A DNA stretch of 54,413 nt. It comes from a bacterium (GTDB lineage Bacteria > Myxococcota_A > Bradymonadia > REDH01). Location of the stretch: assembly GCA_030427825.1 (NCBI GenBank), contig JAUICO010000018.1, positions 1-54,413 of the forward strand, in the 5' to 3' direction. Below, piece by piece: positions 53,001-54,413 of this stretch. The first letter of the stretch is position 1. Every line of letters starts with the position of its first letter. The position numbers and the translations under genes are program-made. Under the pieces are notes generated by a model. It saw only the letters and a program-made list of their open reading frames with translations, ran no database searches and had not been told where the DNA came from.

Positions 53001-54413
53001 ACCGAAATCACAGCCGAGCAGGCTGCAGCCGGTGCCTTCACAGAACGCGAATCCGTTGTCGATGTCGCAGGTCTGGCCGCAGCCACCACAGTTGTTGTTG
53101 TTGTCCTCAAGCGCGGTCTCGCACCCGTCGCTGGGGTCGTTGTTGCAGTCGTCGAAGCCGGGGCTGCACTCGACGAGCTCGCAGACGCCGACGTTGCAGT
53201 TGCCGACGCCGTTGGCGTAGTCGCACTCGTTGTTGCAGGTGCCGCAGTTGTCGTCGTCGGTCAGCAGGTTGACTTCGCAGGTGGTGCCGTCGCCGTTGCA
53301 GTCGGCGAAGCCGGCGTCGCAGTTGTCGAGCCCGCAGATGCCGTTGAGGCAGGCCGGGTCACCTGAGGTCGCGGTGCACTGGTTGCCGCAGGAAGCGCAG
53401 TTGGCGACGTCGGTCAGCAGGCTGACCTCGCAGCCATCGGCGGCCAGATTGTTGCAGTCTGCGAAGTTGATGTCGCAGTTCGCGATCTGACAGACGCCGG
53501 CGCTGCAGGCCGCCGTCGCATTCGTCTCGTCGCACACTTCGGCGCAGGTGCCGCAGTTGGTCTTGTCGGTGTTGAGGTTGATCTCGCAACCGTCGCTGGG
53601 GTCGTTGTTGCAGTCGCTGAAGCCGCTGGCGCAGGCCTGCAGCTCGCAGGTGCCCGCGTTGCAGGTCGCCACGCCGTTGTTGAAGGAGCAGGCGTCGCCA
53701 CAGCCGCCGCAGTTGCCGAGCTCAGTGAGCACGTTCACCTCGCAGCCGTCATTGGGGTTGTTGTTGCAGTCAACAAAGCCCGGATCGCAGGCGCCGATTT
53801 CGCAGGAGCCCGTGATGCACTGCGGGGCGCCGTTGGCGATGACGCATACGTCGCCACAGGCGCCGCAGTTGTTGCTGTTGCTGAAGATGCTGATCTCGCA
53901 TCCGTCGACGGCGATACCGTTGCAGTCATCGAATCCGGCGTCGCAGCTGGTGATTTCACACACGCCGCCATCGCAGACAGCGACACCATTGTTATCAGAA
54001 CAGGCGCTGTTGCATGCCGAACAATTGGCCGAATCCGTGTTGAGGTTGATCTCGCAGCCGTCCGTCGGGTCGTTGTTGCAGTCGGCGAACCCGGGGTTGC
54101 AGGCAGCCAGCTCGCAGACGCCTGCGGTGCAGACCGGTACGCCGTTGGGGTAGGAGCATTCGTTGTCGCAGGCGCCACAGTTGTCGACGTCGGTGCCGAG
54201 GACGATCTCGCAGCCGTCTGTGTTGTCGCCGTTGCAGTTGGCGAAGCCGTCGCCGCACTCGTCGACCGTGCACACGCCGCCGACGCAGACCGGGGTTCCG
54301 GAAGGCACGCTGCAGATGTTGCCGCAGCCGTTGCAGTTGTTGACGCTGGTCAGGGTGCTGGCTTCGCAGCCGTCTGCCGCTGACCCGTTGCAGTCTTCGA
54401 AGTTGGTATCGCA
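47064..54413 (-). CDS. Giant cysteine-repeat protein with MopE-like, beta-helix and Gly-rich C-terminus (5' end beyond window)
   Basis: At least 2449 codons, open to the right edge, so N-terminus and signal are unseen. About 37 units of roughly 52 residues (coding 48,640-54,413), each with eight cysteines: C..GF.DC.....[DN]GCE......NCG.CG..C....G...C..G.C. Then a GIDDNCDGIDGD acidic loop as in MopE-type proteins (about 48,490-48,530), a DUF1565/pectate-lyase-like beta-helix (about 48,050-48,470), and about 330 residues of GGDGG/GGAGG-type repeats. About 290 cysteines imply an oxidised, exported surface protein. Such proteins are often misnamed tryptophan synthase in databases. Role: adhesion or coat (inference). 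Confidence 0.85.
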   Translation of the reverse strand, partial: CDTNFEDCNGSAADGCEASTLTSVNNCNGCGNICSVPSGTPVCVGGVCTVDECGDGFANCNGDNTDGCEIVLGTDVDNCGACDNECSYPNGVPVCTAGVCELAACNPGFADCNNDPTDGCEINLNTDSANCSACNSACSDNNGVAVCDGGVCEITSCDAGFDDCNGIAVDGCEISIFSNSNNCGACGDVCVIANGAPQCITGSCEIGACDPGFVDCNNNPNDGCEVNVLTELGNCGGCGDACSFNNGVATCNAGTCELQACASGFSDCNNDPSDGCEINLNTDKTNCGTCAEVCDETNATAACSAGVCQIANCDINFADCNNLAADGCEVSLLTDVANCASCGNQCTATSGDPACLNGICGLDNCDAGFADCNGDGTTCEVNLLTDDDNCGTCNNECDYANGVGNCNVGVCELVECSPGFDDCNNDPSDGCETALEDNNNNCGGCGQTCDIDNGFAFCEGTGCSLLGCDFGWQDCDNSVTNGCEVNVMMTVTSCGACGTVCNVANANPLCDGGTCRVDSCFSGYDDCDSLPFNGCETDLAVSNSNCGSCGNACAYNNGAGSCNAGTCELVGCASGFADCDLIPSNGCEVELADDYFNCGGCGVNCDADDAATTCTSGSCIVTSCDFGFQDCNNAQSDGCEVDILNDETRCGTCNTLCQVDNGDPVCDNGICEVDTCDAGFDDCNDDYSDGCETNLLTTEASCGACGAACNFPNGVGECQNGSCALVGCTGSFANCDGNAANGCETDLNSDVAACGSCTNACSTNNSTPECNSGTCAIDSCDSNFADCNNSPADGCEVNLLSDVSNCNGCGSVCSVPSGTPICIGGACGVDECSNGFANCDGSNTNGCEINTTNDASNCAACGNVCDYDHGGGVCTNSVCSLGACDSGFANCDGQDANGCEIDTTSNFFNCGGCGQDCDLNNANTLCNNSQCAITSCEFGFADCDANTANGCERNIQTSVGHCGGCDNACQVDNGDPTCNGGNCAVDSCDSGFADCDNSYGTGCEINTQTDDDNCGGCGNSCQFANGVGACVGGTCELVGCASGFGNCDGDDTNGCEINLSTDPDYCGTCNVACSENNATPICVSGSCQVDSCDAGWDDCNSSAADGCETNLNADINNCGACTTQCSVSGGAPACLNGTCGINDCDSGFADCDGNVTNGCETNLNTSTSHCGACNQDCDFNNGVDTCNSGVCNLDGCVSGFGNCDGQAPNGCEADFSTSFLHCGACGQSCDLPNANSVCNGGSCLITGCDPGFFDCNGVVSDGCEVDLRNDEVNCGTCGTVCNIANGTGVCSNFVCEVASCNTGFDNCDGSSNNGCEVNLGTDDDNCGTCDTACDYFNGTGSCSAGLCELVGCDTGFGDCDDLDFNGCETNITADADHCNACGNACSQNNATTLCVSSTCQVVGCDGGFDNCNGLASDGCEINLQSDINHCGSCPTVCSVSGGSPACVSGMCQVDNCSPGQADCDGASGNGCEVTLATDELNCGACGTECTYANGTGDCVSGSCELAACSAPFDDCDNNDVNGCEANTQTDANHCGSCGTTCNLANASSSCTSGVCRIVQCDVGFADCDDVDSNGCEVNLGTNGANCGSCGTVCSANNGSAFCDGGTCAIAGCDSTHDDCDGSYGNGCEAPLNIDEANCGSCGTTCEYSNGVGLCTGGSCSMSGCQNNWGNCNGTTTDGCETFLVNNVDDCGSCGNECTYPDAVGTCSGTTCALQNCSLGYDNCDGSALNGCEVFTSGDPNNCGSCGSVCNLFQATENCTNGFCGVASCNGAFDNCNNLPGDGCEVNLNSDVNNCGTCGNICPAAGGTPVCNNGTCGVSGCTAPLADCDLNGTSCETNTNTSVSNCGNCGNDCYDGASNATMECNSGVCEIDNCTGTFDNCNGVETDGCETNTATSLGNCGGCGLTCSISGAVETCSSSTCTYVTCDANQYDLDGDMNNGYQSGDNGCEYFCTGDPLASDSPDASGIDDNCDGIDGDIANSVFVARPSNGGSNSNPGTPDDPVATIAFAITQAAACSGGPCDVIVSGGTYTESITMQDGVNLYGGFDADTWSRDISVNETIIRGVSTITVDASSIGQATTLDGFTVQGYDVQASDTNTETIAVRVNNSSSNVSIRNCAIEAGTAGAGDDGSDGGNGASGGNGSSSNSTSGAGGASSSCSASGGNGAAGRACTDGSQGGSGGTAGGDPVSGGGAGSGGSNSCSCSGFSGGDGGDGGNATSGGDGAQGGPGSASSNGAGTWAGTVWTPSVSGVGSVGKNGTGGGGGGSGGSDRDGFFGGCINARTGGGGGGGGAGGCAGTAGTGGTQGGASYAVVIINSTVEITDTEITLGTGGAGGDGGDGGDGGAGGGAGAGAGGSGGGFLSEGAGDGGNGGAGGDGGGGGGGAGGCGGPAIGIAQIGGGTATQTGVSFAGGTAGAVGSGGTGGKRGGDGANAPSGANGCSGEVANTYTY
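47070..48050 (-). repeat. Gly-rich (PGRS-like) low-complexity coding tract
   Basis: Codes for nearly uninterrupted Gly-Gly-x units with Ala, Asp, Ser and Asn as x, mostly as GGC/GCC-rich triplets, producing long spurious Pro/Ala/Arg frames on other frames and the opposite strand. Cysteines occur singly in the tract. Similar tracts end other secreted Myxococcota and mycobacterial proteins. Confidence 0.75.
48640..54413 (-). repeat. Tandem array of about 37 eight-cysteine units, with a six-unit superperiod
   Basis: Units average about 156 bases. Unit subtypes recur: SV-x-SG-x-P units appear about 940 bases apart (near 51,960, 51,020 and 50,080), and their flanking units (S-x-NNAT before, DL-x-NAN two after) recur in the same order. 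This indicates growth by block duplication of six units, at least in the middle of the array. Confidence 0.75.

Noticed and set aside
48640..54413. Regular spaced repeats that could suggest a CRISPR array
   Set aside because: Repeats are in-frame coding units of about 156 bases with conserved cysteines, not short identical direct repeats with unique spacers; no cas genes.
47064..54413. Database-style label of tryptophan synthase for this kind of protein
   Set aside because: No TrpA/TrpB fold or motif is present; the sequence is cysteine repeats, beta-helix and Gly-rich tail.

Overview
The window is about 54.4 kb of GC-rich bacterial chromosome with densely packed genes. It looks like a deltaproteobacterial (Myxococcota-type, possibly Bradymonadia-like) predator or social bacterium. 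This placement is inference. It rests on many lipoproteins with Asp/Ala/Gln-rich or Glu-Asp-Val-Ala low-complexity linkers after the lipobox, a giant 8-cysteine repeat protein with a MopE-like and glycine-rich C-terminus, LysM and M15 envelope enzymes, and a very eukaryote-like steroid 5-alpha-reductase. No rRNA, tRNA, CRISPR array, insertion sequence or phage gene was recognised.

Layout. 1-2.5 kb: the start of a lipoprotein gene running off the left edge, a largely empty stretch, a two-gene nucleotidyltransferase pair, and a polyprenyl-phosphate sugar-phosphate transferase. 2.6-9.4 kb: lipid and envelope genes (fatty acid desaturase, an internally repeated unknown protein, an M15 peptidase-like lipoprotein overlapping a second lipoprotein, a LysM plus serine beta-lactamase-like protein, a DUF1517 protein). 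9.5-12.5 kb: a minus-strand operon modA-modB-DUF2834-CTP-dependent lipid kinase-like, with no modC. 12.5-14 kb: an SRPBCC protein divergent from the steroid 5-alpha-reductase homologue.

14-19.7 kb: a nearly complete coenzyme F420 locus. npdG is divergent from cofE-cofD-cofC, which converges with cofG-cofH; CofG and CofH are separate proteins and the cofC and cofH tails overlap on opposite strands. 19.9-30.7 kb: housekeeping and metabolic genes (thioredoxin-like protein, methionine aminopeptidase, CPBP protease, geranylgeranyl-reductase-like flavoprotein, SDR, ECH1-like crotonase, Uma2 protein, thyA-folA, monothiol glutaredoxin).

30.8-44.8 kb: two NKCC/SLC12-like cation-chloride transporter homologues (one coupled to an alpha/beta hydrolase), a large secreted lipase-like lipoprotein, a Sel1 protein coupled to a purple-acid-phosphatase-like lipoprotein, two adjacent single-domain cyclic-nucleotide-binding-fold proteins with complementary lost residues, a GNAT enzyme, small lipoproteins and a beta-helix lipoprotein. 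44.8-54.4 kb: an unusual protein with a polybasic stretch followed by a Gly/hydrophobic segment, a short asparaginase-domain protein, a clear minus-strand terminator, and the 3' 7.35 kb of a giant gene with about 37 cysteine-rich repeats, running off the right edge.

Many adjacent genes share 1-4 nt start/stop overlaps (ATGA, GTGA, TGATG), so translational coupling is the dominant operon logic here. The strongest candidates for undescribed biology are the giant repeat protein, the polybasic/hydrophobic protein next to it, the split convergent F420 locus, the bacterial SRD5A homologue and the small nucleotidyltransferase pair.
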